Assembly: GCF_900129855.1 (NCBI RefSeq)
Contig: NZ_LT670819.1
Location: 7,564,001-7,628,000 of the forward strand
Direction: 5' to 3'
Source of the DNA: Streptomyces sp. 3214.6
GTDB lineage: Bacteria > Actinomycetota > Actinomycetes > Streptomycetales > Streptomycetaceae
Length of the DNA: 64,000 nucleotides
Both the position numbers and the translations under genes were made by a program. Shown here piece after piece: positions 1 through 8,284 of the stretch. Every line of letters begins with the position of its first letter. Position 1 is the stretch's first letter. The notes beneath the pieces are model-generated. The model had not been told where the DNA came from and ran no database searches. It saw nothing but the letters and a program-made list of their open reading frames with translations.

Positions 1-1236
1 GGGTTCAAGTACCGCGTCATCACCTACAGCGGCAGGACCACGCTGGAGTCGGGCGAGAGCACCCCGTCCAACCACGACGGCACCGCCGCCTTCTGCGGAC
101 CGCGCGGCGCGACCCTCCTCGTCAACAACCACGAGCTCAAGGGCCCGCGGGCCAACTGGAAGTACCCGGTCCCGCTCACCGAAGGCCTCGTCTACGACCC
201 GGCGGCCTCCGGCGGCTGCACGGTCGTCGAGGTACGCCCCGGCGGCCACGTCGCCGAGTGGGTCGGCATCGCCGGCACCTCCACCAACTGCGCGGGCGGC
301 AGCACCCCTTGGGACACCTGGCTCACCTGCGAGGAGACCGAGGACAAGGCCGGCCAGAACGGCATGACCAAGGACCACGGCTACGTCTTCGAGGTCGACC
401 CCGAGGACCGCCGCGCCAACCGCGGCCCGAAGCCGATCAAGGCGCTCGGCCGGTACGCCCACGAGGCCGTCGTCATTGACCCCAAGCGCGGCCACGCCTA
501 CCTCACCGAGGACGCCTCCGGCCCCAACGGCCTGCTCTACCGCTGGACCCCGCCGGCCGGCTTCCACCACGGCCGCGGCAAGCTGCGCACCCTCGCCGAC
601 GACGCCGGCGTCCTCGAGGCCTTCAAGTGCTTCGACTCCGGCGGCAAGTTCATCGACGACCTCTCCCGCGCCACGAAGATCGGCACGGTGTACGGCGTTG
701 ACTGGGTCGTCGTCCCCGACCGCGACGCGAGGACGACATCCGTCCGCAAGCAGTTCACCGAAGGACAGGTAACCCGCGCCCGCAAGCTGGAGGGTATGTG
801 GTGGGGCGACGGCGGCACCTACATCGTCTCCTCGTACGCCCGTGACGAGAGCCCCGTGCAGCACGACGGCGCCGTCTGGTTCTACGACCCCAAGCGTCGC
901 ACGCTGACCCTGAAGGTCCTGCTCGGTGTGAACCCCGACCCGTCCGTCGACGGCGCCTTCGACGGCCCCGACAACATCACCGTCTCCCCGTACGGCGGGC
1001 TCGTCATCGCCGAGGACGGCGAGGGCGTCCAGCACCTGTTCGGCGCCACCGACAGCGGCCGTACCTACCCCATCGCCCGCAACGAGCTCAACATCGGCAC
1101 CGCGGAGAAGCCGGAATACAGCGAGTTCACCGGCGTCACCTTCTCCCCCGACGGCCACACCCTGTACGCCAACATCCAGACCCCGGGCATCATGCTGGCC
1201 ATCACCGGACCCTGGAAGCGGCAGAAGCGCGGCTGA
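1..1236 (+). CDS. PhoX/DUF839 family secreted phosphatase-like protein, 5' end outside window
   Basis: The reading frame is open from the first base of the window, so the start and any Tat signal lie upstream; about 411 residues are visible. Conserved PhoX/DUF839 blocks are present in order: the VNNHE segment near residue 41, the GGSTPWDTWLTCEE block near residue 100, whose Cys corresponds to the iron-ligand cysteine of PhoX phosphatases, GRYAHEAV near 150, and DGPDNITVSPYGG near 320. Family members are Tat-exported, calcium/iron-dependent alkaline phosphatases or related uncharacterised proteins. Family assignment is from visible motifs; the exact substrate is not known. The gene ends 27 bp before the disturbed TROVE region. 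Confidence 0.85.
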   Translation, partial: GFKYRVITYSGRTTLESGESTPSNHDGTAAFCGPRGATLLVNNHELKGPRANWKYPVPLTEGLVYDPAASGGCTVVEVRPGGHVAEWVGIAGTSTNCAGGSTPWDTWLTCEETEDKAGQNGMTKDHGYVFEVDPEDRRANRGPKPIKALGRYAHEAVVIDPKRGHAYLTEDASGPNGLLYRWTPPAGFHHGRGKLRTLADDAGVLEAFKCFDSGGKFIDDLSRATKIGTVYGVDWVVVPDRDARTTSVRKQFTEGQVTRARKLEGMWWGDGGTYIVSSYARDESPVQHDGAVWFYDPKRRTLTLKVLLGVNPDPSVDGAFDGPDNITVSPYGGLVIAEDGEGVQHLFGATDSGRTYPIARNELNIGTAEKPEYSEFTGVTFSPDGHTLYANIQTPGIMLAITGPWKRQKRG

Positions 1237-1290
1237 GCCTAATTCGCTCGCTCTTCCCGAGCTGTGCCTCCTACAGTGAGATCACGAAAG

Positions 1291-1306
1291 CGCACCTCCC
1301 GGTGCG
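1291..1306. other. Short perfect hairpin in front of the TROVE remnant
   Basis: CGCACC-TCCC-GGTGCG forms a 6-bp stem with a 4-nt loop. It lies about 55 bp after the PhoX-like stop codon and overlaps the first copy of an imperfect direct repeat. It could be part of a terminator (no T-run follows) or a relic of a structured RNA gene; I cannot decide which. Confidence 0.45.
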
Positions 1307-1410
1307 AAGGCAGCGGCTACTTCTTTGTAACAGAAATCCACGCCGCCGCCGACTTGATCTCGGGAGGCGCAGCATGGGGTGGATGCCCGGTGCGCAGGCA
1401 ACGGTTACTT
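1301..1410. repeat. Imperfect direct repeat pair (22 bp, 88 bp apart)
   Basis: The 22-bp segments at 1301-1322 and 1389-1410 match at 19 positions (GGTGCG-AGGCA-CGG-TACTT with three substitutions). The second copy ends exactly where TROVE homology begins in the downstream frame. The pair may mark the recombination joint that removed the front of the gene, or may be a degraded pair of structured RNA modules. Confidence 0.6.
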
Positions 1411-1890
1411 TCGGGCTCGATGTTCTACTCCCGGCTGTCCGACCGTTCCGAACTCAACCGGGCCGACGCGGCGGCGATCTTCGGCACGGCGCTCGCGCTG
1501 CGGGCGGCGCAGGCGGACCTCGTCGAGTTCGGGACCACGAGCCGGCGCCTCACGTTCGGCAAGGGCGAGTCGGTACTCAAGATCCTCGGCCGCTTCGGCG
1601 ATCTGGGCGGCACCGACACCACCAGCGCGGTCCGCGCGCACTATCGAGGCCAGGACCGGGTGCTGATCGTCACCGACGAGCAGTACGCCTTCAGCCACCA
1701 CGGTGACCCGACCGGGCAGATCCCGGCGCACGTGCCGGTCTACACCTGGAACCTGGCCGGGTACCGCGTGGGCCACGGTCCGTCGGGGACGGCGAACCGG
1801 CACACCTTCGGTGGGCTCTCGGACGCGGCGTTCCGGATGGTGCCCCTGCTGGAAGCCGCCACGGACGCCGACTGGCCGTGGAGCGCCTGA
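1411..1890 (+). pseudogene. TROVE (Ro60-like) gene remnant: C-terminal von Willebrand A part only
   Basis: The frame encodes the last ~160 residues of a TROVE protein: SGSM at the start of the von Willebrand A MIDAS site, then SRLSDRSELNRADAAAIFG, GGTDT, VTDEQ, VYTWNLAGYR and an ADWPW-type C-terminus, all typical of streptomycete Ro60 homologues. A complete protein is over 500 residues and has a ring-forming TROVE repeat domain in front. Here nothing before SGSM resembles it; the MIDAS Asp that should precede SGSM is replaced by Leu. The frame stays open upstream to 1264 and a GTG at 1390 could start translation, but the product would lack the RNA-binding ring and an intact metal site. Ro60 proteins normally bind Y RNAs in RNA quality control. 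Confidence 0.8.
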
Positions 1891-1930
1891 TCTTCGGCGT
1901 GCCACACCGGTCCGCCCGCCCCGGGGCTTC

Positions 1931-3433
1931 CTATGCGGCGGCCTTCGGCCGCCCTCTGATCGCGAAGACCGCCGTCAGCAGTGCCGTCAACGCGATCAGG
2001 GCGGCCGCGCCGAACGCGTGGGCCGCGCCATGGGTGAGGATCTCGGCCGGGGTGCCCGACGCGCGCCGGGTGGCCGTGCCGTACACCGTGACCAGAACCG
2101 ACAGGCCGAGCGTGCCGCCGAGCCACTGCAGAGTCTGCAGCAGGCCGGACGCGGCGCCCACCTCCTGAGGGCGGATCTTCGCCAGGATCGTGGCGTTCAG
2201 CGGCATCAGGGCCAGGCCGACGCCGACGCCCAACAGCAGCAGCGGGCCGAGAAGCCCGGTCGCATAGGCGTCGTCGGGGCCGACCCGCCACAGCCAGGCG
2301 GCCGCGCCGGCGAGCAGGGTCATGCCGGTCAGGATCAGCGGCTTGGCGCCGAAGCGGGCCAGCAGGCGCGGCACGAACCGTACGGTCGAGAACATCACGA
2401 CCGTCATCGGCAGGAAGGCGAAGCCCGCGCGCAACGGGCTGTAGTGCAGGACCTGTTGGCTGATGAGGGTGAGGAAGTAGAAGGCACCGAACATGCCCGC
2501 GGGCAGCAGCAGGACGCCGACGTAGGCGCCGGCCCGGTCGCGGTCGGCGAAGAGCCTGAGCGGCATGATCGGCTGCTCGGCGCGGGCCTCGATCAGGGCG
2601 AAGCCGGCCAGCAGCGCGGCGGCGCCGGTGAAGCCGAGCAGTGCCAGGGTGTCGCTCCACCCCTCTTCCGAGACCCGGATGAACGCGTACACCAGTGAGG
2701 TCGTCCCGGCGGTCCCGGTCAGGGCGCCGGCCGCGTCGAACCGGCCCGCGTGGCGCGGGGTCTCGGTGACAAAGCGAGGCAGGGCGAGGGCGACCGCGAG
2801 GCCGATGGGCACGTTGATCAGCAGGGCCCAGCGCCAGGACGCCCAGGCGGTGAGCGTCCCGCCCAGGATCAGGCCGACGGAGGCGCCGATGCCGGCCATG
2901 GAGGAGTAGACGCCGAGGGCGTGGTGGCGGCGGGGGCCCTCGGGGAAGTTGGTGGTGATCAGGGCGAGGGTGCTGGGGGCGGTGAGGGCGGCGCCGACGC
3001 CCTGGAGGGCGCGGGCGGCGAGCAGCCAGCCGCTGTCGCCGGCCAGCCCGGCGAGCAGCGAGGAACCGGTGAACAGCAGGACGCCGAGGGTGAGTGTGCG
3101 GCGGCGGCCGAGCAGGTCGCCGACGCGTCCGCCGAGCAGCAGCAGCCCGCCGAAGGCGAGCGTGTAGGCGTTCAGCACCCAGGACAGTCCGGTGGGGGAG
3201 AAGCCGAGGTCGCGCTGCATGGCGGGCAGGGCGACGTTGACGACGGTGGAGTCGACTCCGACCATCAGATAGGCGGTGACGACGACCAGCAGGACGGCGC
3301 GCAGCCGGACGTCGGAGCCGGGTGCCCCGGGCGGAGCGGACGGCCCGGAGGGGGATGTGCCTGTCGTGGACGAAGGCGTGGACGAAGGCGTGGACGAAGG
3401 TGTCGACGAAGGTAAGGGGGACGGCGTGGACAT
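1931..3433 (-). CDS. MFS drug exporter, DHA2 (EmrB/QacA, 14-TM) type
   Basis: This 500-residue membrane protein has the DHA2 layout: VGVDSTVVNVALPAM in TM1, LLLLGGRVGDLLGRRR (motif A, TM2-3), and the RALQGVGAALTAP motif C region typical of antiporters. It should expel hydrophobic drugs with proton exchange. I chose the ATG at 3433 because AGGGAG lies just upstream; a longer frame to 3589 would run through the operator. The N-terminal tail has four 12-bp tandem repeats encoding a Ser/Thr/Pro-rich stretch. It is divergent from a TetR gene with a large inverted repeat between them, the usual arrangement for a TetR-controlled efflux pump. Confidence 0.9.
   Translation of the reverse strand: MSTPSPLPSSTPSSTPSSTPSSTTGTSPSGPSAPPGAPGSDVRLRAVLLVVVTAYLMVGVDSTVVNVALPAMQRDLGFSPTGLSWVLNAYTLAFGGLLLLGGRVGDLLGRRRTLTLGVLLFTGSSLLAGLAGDSGWLLAARALQGVGAALTAPSTLALITTNFPEGPRRHHALGVYSSMAGIGASVGLILGGTLTAWASWRWALLINVPIGLAVALALPRFVTETPRHAGRFDAAGALTGTAGTTSLVYAFIRVSEEGWSDTLALLGFTGAAALLAGFALIEARAEQPIMPLRLFADRDRAGAYVGVLLLPAGMFGAFYFLTLISQQVLHYSPLRAGFAFLPMTVVMFSTVRFVPRLLARFGAKPLILTGMTLLAGAAAWLWRVGPDDAYATGLLGPLLLLGVGVGLALMPLNATILAKIRPQEVGAASGLLQTLQWLGGTLGLSVLVTVYGTATRRASGTPAEILTHGAAHAFGAAALIALTALLTAVFAIRGRPKAAA
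3366..3413. repeat. 12-bp tandem repeat (4 units) in the MFS exporter N-terminus
   Basis: Four consecutive units of GTGGACGAAGGC (third and fourth with one or two changes) encode, on the minus strand, repeated SSTP-like residues in the cytoplasmic tail. Units are in frame, so copy number could vary without breaking the protein. Confidence 0.85.
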
Positions 3434-3533
3434 GGAGTACTCCCTGTCTGGTGTCCCCGCGTGATGTGGTGGAACATGCGGGCAGCACGGCAGGGCCCGG
3501 CCGTGGGCTCGCAGAGACCCGAACACAGTAAGC

Positions 3534-3580
3534 GGGGACTGTCTCCGTTTAGTCCTCGCTAAAATACGGAGAGAGTCCCC
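3534..3580. promoter_or_regulatory. Large inverted repeat, probable TetR operator in the divergent exporter/tetR promoter region
   Basis: Arms at 3534-3548 (GGGGACTGTCTCCGT) and 3566-3580 (ACGGAGAGAGTCCCC) are complementary at 14 of 15 positions, separated by 17 bp. A TAAAAT box (3560-3565) sits between the arms. The location between the divergent exporter and tetR genes fits an operator that represses both. Confidence 0.8.
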
Positions 3581-3600
3581 GGTTCGCAAGGAGTAACTGG

Positions 3601-4173
3601 ATGACGCAAGGAAGACCCATGCGCGCGGACGCTCGCCGCAACTACGAGCGCCTGCTGAAGGTGGCGGCGGAGGCCTTCGCCGAGCATGGGGAGGGCGCCT
3701 CCCTCGACGACATCGCCAAGCGGGCGGGCGTCGGATCCGGCACGTTGTACCGGCACTTCCCGACCCGCCAGGCGCTGTTGGAGGCGGCCTACATCGACCG
3801 GATCGAGGCGCTGGCCGTGCGGGCCGACGAACTCGCCGGGGAACTCCCCCCGGGCGAGGCGCTGGTGGAGTGGATCAACGAGCTGTGCGTCGGCACGATC
3901 CAGGTCCGCGGCATGAAGGCCCTGCTGGGTTCCGCCGTCACGGACGGCAGCGCGGCCGCGGTCACCGCCTGCGGCACGCACATGAAGGACGCGGCGGCCC
4001 GGCTGGTGGAGGCGGCGCAGCGGGAGGGGACGCTGCGGGCGGACATCGAGCCGATCGACGTACTGCGCCTCGCGCACGGGGTGGCGACGGCGTCGGAGCT
4101 GGCGAAGGGGGACAGCAGCGCCATCCGCCGCTATGTGTCGCTGCTGACGGAGGGTCTGCGACCCGCGCGGTGA
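3601..4173 (+). CDS. TetR family transcriptional regulator of the exporter
   Basis: This 190-residue protein has an N-terminal TetR helix-turn-helix (about residues 10-55, including SLDDIAKRAGVGSGTLYRHF) followed by an all-helical ligand domain. AGGAG lies 7 bp before the ATG. Genes arranged head-to-head with a DHA2 exporter usually repress it and are released by an exported substrate; that role is inferred from position and from the 14/15 inverted repeat between the genes. The ligand cannot be read from sequence. Confidence 0.9.
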   Translation: MTQGRPMRADARRNYERLLKVAAEAFAEHGEGASLDDIAKRAGVGSGTLYRHFPTRQALLEAAYIDRIEALAVRADELAGELPPGEALVEWINELCVGTIQVRGMKALLGSAVTDGSAAAVTACGTHMKDAAARLVEAAQREGTLRADIEPIDVLRLAHGVATASELAKGDSSAIRRYVSLLTEGLRPAR

Positions 4174-4180
4174 CGGCGGC

Positions 4181-4206
4181 GGGCGCCCCCGTGCAGGCGG
4201 GCGCCC
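4181..4206. terminator. GC hairpin between convergent tetR and TerD genes
   Basis: GGGCGCCC (4181-4188) pairs with GGGCGCCC (4199-4206) around a 10-nt loop. It lies between the two stop codons and probably terminates both transcripts. There is no T-run, as is usual in streptomycetes. Confidence 0.6.
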
Positions 4207-4217
4207 TTGGCCGGGTC

Positions 4218-5453
4218 CTACAGGGCCTGGGCGCCCGGCTTCACCATGTTCCGTACGGTGCGGGCCTTGACGAAGTCGCCCATGGCCGTCATCTCCCACT
4301 CGCCGGAGAACTGCCGGATCAGCTTGGCCATCAGCACGCCCGTCTGCGGTTCGGCGCCGGTGAGGTCGAAGCGGACGAGCTCCTCGCCGGTCGAGGCGTC
4401 CAGCAGCCGGCAGTACGCCTTGGCGACCTCGGTGAACTTCTGGCCGGAGAAGGAGTTCACCGTGAAGACCAGACCGGACACCTCCTGGGGGAGGCGCCCG
4501 AGGTCGACGACGATCACCTCGTCGTCACCGCCGCCCTCGCCGGTGAGGTTGTCGCCGGAGTGCTTGATCGCGCCGTTCAGGATGGAGAGCTTGCCGAAGT
4601 AGCAGCTGTCGATGTGGTTGCGCTGGGGGCCGTAGGCGATGACCGAGGCGTCCAGGTCGATGTCCTTGCCGCGGAACGCGGGCTCCCAGCCCAGACCCAT
4701 CTTGACCTGCGAGAGCAGCGGACGGCCGCCCTTCATGAGGGACACGGTCTGGTTCTTCTGCAGGCTGACGCGGCCCTTGTCGAGGTTGATCTTCCCGGTG
4801 CCCGGGGCCGCGGCGGGCGGGGCCGGGGGAGCGGCCGGCGGGGCGGGGGCGGTGAGCCTCGGGTCCATGGGCGGGGCCGGCGGCGTGACCGGGGCCTGCA
4901 TCGGCGGCGGGGGCGGGGTGACCGGCTGGGCCGGGGCGGCGGCCGGCGCCGGCTCCTCCACCGTGACTCCGAAGTCGGTGGCGATGCCGGCCAGACCGTT
5001 GGCGTACCCCTGGCCGACCGCGCGGGCCTTCCAGGCGCCGCCGCGCAGATAGATCTCCACGACGACCAGCGCCGTCTCGCTGCCGAGCTGCGGGGGCGTG
5101 AACGTGGCCAGCACATGGTCGTCGTCCGCGCTGCGGATCGTCGCCGTCGGCTCGACGCCCTGGAACGTCTGGCCCGCGGCGTCCGGGCTCGCGGTGACGA
5201 CGATCTTCTCGATGCCGGGCGGGAGCGCGGCCGTGTCGACGATGATCGCGTCGGGCGCCGTGCCCCCGCCGGAGCGGTATGTCACGCCCGGGCCGTGGGG
5301 CTGGTTGTAGAAGATGAAGTCGTCGTCCGAGCGCACCTTGCCGTCTGCGGTGAGCAGCAGGCCCGAAACGTCGAGTCGCACCGGGGCGGCGACGTCCACC
5401 GTCACGCGGGCGACGGAGAGAGGGATGTTCGAGCCGGGGGTCATAGCTGTCAT
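4218..5453 (-). CDS. TerD family protein with two TerD-like domains
   Basis: This protein of about 411 residues starts MTAMTPGSNIPLS, the usual start of TerD proteins. The N-terminal TerD-like domain (about residues 1-165) is joined by a Pro/Ala-rich linker (about 166-225) to a C-terminal TerD domain containing GDNLTGEGGGDDE, the calcium-binding signature. TerD proteins bind calcium and are linked to tellurite resistance and stress or developmental signalling; the precise role is not known. A second in-frame ATG at 5444 (MTPGSN) is an equally plausible start because a GGGG stretch is better spaced from it. The gene is convergent with tetR. Confidence 0.85.
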   Translation of the reverse strand: MTAMTPGSNIPLSVARVTVDVAAPVRLDVSGLLLTADGKVRSDDDFIFYNQPHGPGVTYRSGGGTAPDAIIVDTAALPPGIEKIVVTASPDAAGQTFQGVEPTATIRSADDDHVLATFTPPQLGSETALVVVEIYLRGGAWKARAVGQGYANGLAGIATDFGVTVEEPAPAAAPAQPVTPPPPPMQAPVTPPAPPMDPRLTAPAPPAAPPAPPAAAPGTGKINLDKGRVSLQKNQTVSLMKGGRPLLSQVKMGLGWEPAFRGKDIDLDASVIAYGPQRNHIDSCYFGKLSILNGAIKHSGDNLTGEGGGDDEVIVVDLGRLPQEVSGLVFTVNSFSGQKFTEVAKAYCRLLDASTGEELVRFDLTGAEPQTGVLMAKLIRQFSGEWEMTAMGDFVKARTVRNMVKPGAQAL

Positions 5454-5538
5454 GCCCCGTGAACGACTGAGACCACTTTGCCGTTCCCTTACCCGCGCCC
5501 GAAGCCGCTGCCCGGGTGAGGAACCCGAGAACGCTCGG

Positions 5539-6528
5539 TCAGGGCACCACCACGATCTTGCGCCCGACCCCCGCCGCGAACTGCTCCAGCGCCTGCGGGT
5601 AGTGCTCCAGCGGGATCCGGTCGCTGATGAAGACCTCCGGGTCCAGCACCCCGTTCGCGAACAGCTCGGCCGCCCGCTCGAAGCTGTGCAGGACCGCCAT
5701 GGACCCCGTGACGGTGATCTCCTGGTTGTAGATCCGGTACGGGTCGATCGTGACCCGGGTCGCGTAGTCGGCGACGCCGAACTGCAGGAACGTCCCCGCC
5801 TTCGCCACCCGGTCCAGGCCGTCCTGGATCGCCGCCGCATTGCCCGTCGCGTCCACGACCAGGTCCCAGCCCTGCGGACGCTCCAGCTCGTCCGGGCTCG
5901 CCGCCGCCCCGGAGACGCCGAGCCGCCGGGCCGTCTCCAGGCGCGCCGGGTTCACGTCCACGACGTCCACGCCGGCCGCGCCCGTGCGCTTGGCCAGCTC
6001 CAGCATCATCAGCCCCATCGTCCCCGAGCCGTAGATCAGCACGTGCGCGCCCAGCCGCGCGCGGAGCACGTCGTAGCCGCGCACCGCGCACGACAGCGGC
6101 TCCACCAGCGCCGCGTCCTGGGTGCGCACGTGCTCGGGCAGCCGTACGCAGTTCGCCACCGGCGCGACCGCGTACTGCGCCGCACCGCCGGCCGTGGTGA
6201 CGCCGATCGCGGCCCACCGTTCACAGAGGTTGTTGTGGCCGGTGCGGCAGTAGCGGCACTCGTGGCAGTACAGGGACGGGTCGACCGCCACCCGGTCGCC
6301 GACGGCGACCTCCGTGACCTGGGCGCCCACCCCGACCACCGTGCCCGCGAACTCGTGCCCCGGCACGATCGGCAGCTTGGGCGCGAACTCGCCCCCCAGG
6401 ATGTGCAGATCGGTGCCGCACAGCCCGCAGGCGGCGACCTCGACGACCACCTCGCGCGGCCCGGGCGTCGGGTCGGGGACCTCGGTGACGACGGCACGGC
6501 CCACGGACTCGATGACGGCGGCCTTCAT
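5539..6528 (-). CDS. Zinc-dependent alcohol (polyol) dehydrogenase
   Basis: A 329-residue medium-chain dehydrogenase of the sorbitol/threonine dehydrogenase type. Catalytic zinc ligands are seen in CGLCGTDLH and PGHEFAG, the four-cysteine structural zinc loop is CHECRYCRTGHNNLC (about residues 85-100), and the NAD fold has GSGTMGLM. It should oxidise a polyol or secondary alcohol. The ATG overlaps the stop of the upstream permease (ATGA), so it is the last gene of a DeoR-controlled operon with a sugar/polyol ABC importer. That context suggests it oxidises the imported polyol to a ketose; the substrate (sorbitol, mannitol or another) is inferred. Confidence 0.88.
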   Translation of the reverse strand: MKAAVIESVGRAVVTEVPDPTPGPREVVVEVAACGLCGTDLHILGGEFAPKLPIVPGHEFAGTVVGVGAQVTEVAVGDRVAVDPSLYCHECRYCRTGHNNLCERWAAIGVTTAGGAAQYAVAPVANCVRLPEHVRTQDAALVEPLSCAVRGYDVLRARLGAHVLIYGSGTMGLMMLELAKRTGAAGVDVVDVNPARLETARRLGVSGAAASPDELERPQGWDLVVDATGNAAAIQDGLDRVAKAGTFLQFGVADYATRVTIDPYRIYNQEITVTGSMAVLHSFERAAELFANGVLDPEVFISDRIPLEHYPQALEQFAAGVGRKIVVVP

Positions 6529-7349
6529 TTCACGGCTCCCAAGGACAGGCCCTGGACCAGTTTGTCCTGGGCGGCGAACCCCGCGGCGAGCACCGGCAGG
6601 GAGATGACGAGCGACGCGGCGCACACCTTCGCCAGGAACAGCCCCTGGCTGGTGATGAAGCCGGTGAGGAAGACGGGGGCGGTCTCCGCGACCACACCCG
6701 TCAACACCCGCGCGAACAGCAGTTCGTTCCAGCTGAAGATGAAACAGATCAGGGCCGTCGCCGCGATGCCCGGGAGCGCGATCGGGGCGACCACACGCGC
6801 GAGGATCGTCGGCAGCCGCGCCCCGTCCACCCGTGCGGCCTCGATGATCGCCACCGGGACCTCGGACAGGAACGACTGCATCATCCACACCGCGATCGGC
6901 AGGTTCATGGAGGTGTACAGCACGACCAGCAGCCAGATGTTGTCCAGCAGACCCGCGTTCTTCGCGAACAGGTAGATCGGCAGCAGGCCCGCCACCACCG
7001 GCAGCATCTTCGTCGACAGGAAGAAGAACAGGACGTCCGTCCACTTCTTCACCGGACGGATCGACAGCGCGTAGGCCGCCGGGAGGGCGAGGAGCAGGAC
7101 GAGGACGGTCGACCCGAGGGACGCCACCGTCGAGTTGACCAGCGCCGGCCAGGGGCTCGCGCCGCCGCCGGTGCCGAAGAACTCGCGGTAGCCGTCGAGG
7201 GTGAGCGAGGCGGCGAAGGACGGCGGGTTGGTCGCCGCGTCCTGCTCGGAGTGGAAGGACGTCAGGGCCATCCAGGCGACGGGCAGGAAGAACACGATCC
7301 CGGCCACCCAGGCCAACAGCCCGAGGCCGCCACGGCGTACGACGTTCAT
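6525..7349 (-). CDS. Carbohydrate ABC transporter permease, MalG type
   Basis: This 274-residue inner-membrane protein has about six transmembrane helices and the EAA loop (EAARVDGARLPTILARVVAPIALP) that docks on the ATPase. It forms the importer channel together with the next gene upstream. Both ends overlap neighbours by four bases (ATGA), which points to translational coupling. No ATPase gene is in the operon; in streptomycetes a shared ATPase (MsiK) encoded elsewhere usually serves such importers. Confidence 0.92.
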   Translation of the reverse strand: MNVVRRGGLGLLAWVAGIVFFLPVAWMALTSFHSEQDAATNPPSFAASLTLDGYREFFGTGGGASPWPALVNSTVASLGSTVLVLLLALPAAYALSIRPVKKWTDVLFFFLSTKMLPVVAGLLPIYLFAKNAGLLDNIWLLVVLYTSMNLPIAVWMMQSFLSEVPVAIIEAARVDGARLPTILARVVAPIALPGIAATALICFIFSWNELLFARVLTGVVAETAPVFLTGFITSQGLFLAKVCAASLVISLPVLAAGFAAQDKLVQGLSLGAVK

Positions 7350-8284
7350 GCGCGGGACACCTCCTCGCGGAACAGGGACGAGACGACCCGCAGGGCGAAG
7401 GTCGCGATGACGATCGAGCCGATGACCACCAGGACGCCCGCGGCCGAGGCGAGGCCGTTCTCATGGGCCTGGTAGAAGCTCTGGTAGACGGTGTAGGGCA
7501 GGTTGGCGGTGCCCAGGCCGCCGGAGGTGATGGTGAAGACGGCGTCGAAGTTCTGCACGATGTAGATCGAGCCGAGCAGGGCGCCGAGCTCCAGATACCG
7601 GCGCAGGTGGGGCAGGGTGAGGTGGCGGAAGATCTGCCAGTCGCTCGCGCCGTCCACCCGCGCCGCCTCGATCTGCTGCTGGTCCCGGCTCTGCAGTCCG
7701 GCCAGCAGGATCAGCATCATGAACGGCGTCCACTGCCAGACGAGGGAGGCCTCGACGGCGAGCAGCGGCGTGTCGGATATCCAGTCGGGCTGTGGACCGC
7801 CCACGTAATGCAACAACCCGTTGAACAGGCCGTATTCGGGGTTGTAGAGGACGTGCTTCCACAGCAGGGCCGCGGCCACCGGCACCACCAGGAAGGGCGC
7901 GATCAGCAGCGTGCGGACCACGCCCCGGCCACGGAAGCGGCGGTCCAGCAGCAGCGCCAGCGCCAGCCCGAGCAGCAGGCTGACCAGCACCACGGCCGCC
8001 GTCAGCAGCACGGTCGTCCACACCGAGTGGCGCAGGTCGGCGTCGGTGAGGACCTGGTGGTAGTTGTCGAGGCCGGTGAAGCGGCGGGCCTTGGGATAGA
8101 GGGCGTTCCAGTCGAAGAAGGAGATCACCAGCGTGGCCACGAAGGGGAGTTGGGTGACCACGATCATGAAGACCAGGGCGGGCAGCAGCGGAGCCCGGGT
8201 CGCCCAGGCGCGCAGCCGGTCGGAGGGCTGCCGCAGGGGGCGTACGGGTGCGGTGGTCGGCGGGGCCGTCGTCGTCGCGGTCAT
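7346..8284 (-). CDS. Carbohydrate ABC transporter permease, MalF type
   Basis: This 312-residue permease has an N-terminal cytoplasmic tail followed by six predicted membrane segments. The EAA loop reads EAARVDGASDWQIFRHLTLPHL. It pairs with the MalG-type permease just downstream (ATGA overlap), and its own ATG overlaps the binding-protein stop (ATGA). Sequence type and partners fit the polyol/sugar CUT1 family. Confidence 0.92.
   Translation of the reverse strand: MTATTTAPPTTAPVRPLRQPSDRLRAWATRAPLLPALVFMIVVTQLPFVATLVISFFDWNALYPKARRFTGLDNYHQVLTDADLRHSVWTTVLLTAAVVLVSLLLGLALALLLDRRFRGRGVVRTLLIAPFLVVPVAAALLWKHVLYNPEYGLFNGLLHYVGGPQPDWISDTPLLAVEASLVWQWTPFMMLILLAGLQSRDQQQIEAARVDGASDWQIFRHLTLPHLRRYLELGALLGSIYIVQNFDAVFTITSGGLGTANLPYTVYQSFYQAHENGLASAAGVLVVIGSIVIATFALRVVSSLFREEVSRA

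Noticed and set aside
1301..1425. Functional tRNA or Y RNA gene before the TROVE remnant
   Set aside because: I cannot fold a complete cloverleaf or Y RNA from this stretch by eye. It is reported only as a possible relic.
3870..5462. Long plus-strand frame across tetR and TerD genes
   Set aside because: It is a shadow of genes in other frames with a composition typical of antisense GC-rich frames.
5539..7464. One long fusion of a permease-like and a dehydrogenase frame
   Set aside because: The frame runs through the wrong phase of the permease gene. The dehydrogenase has its own ATG at 6528 that overlaps the permease stop.
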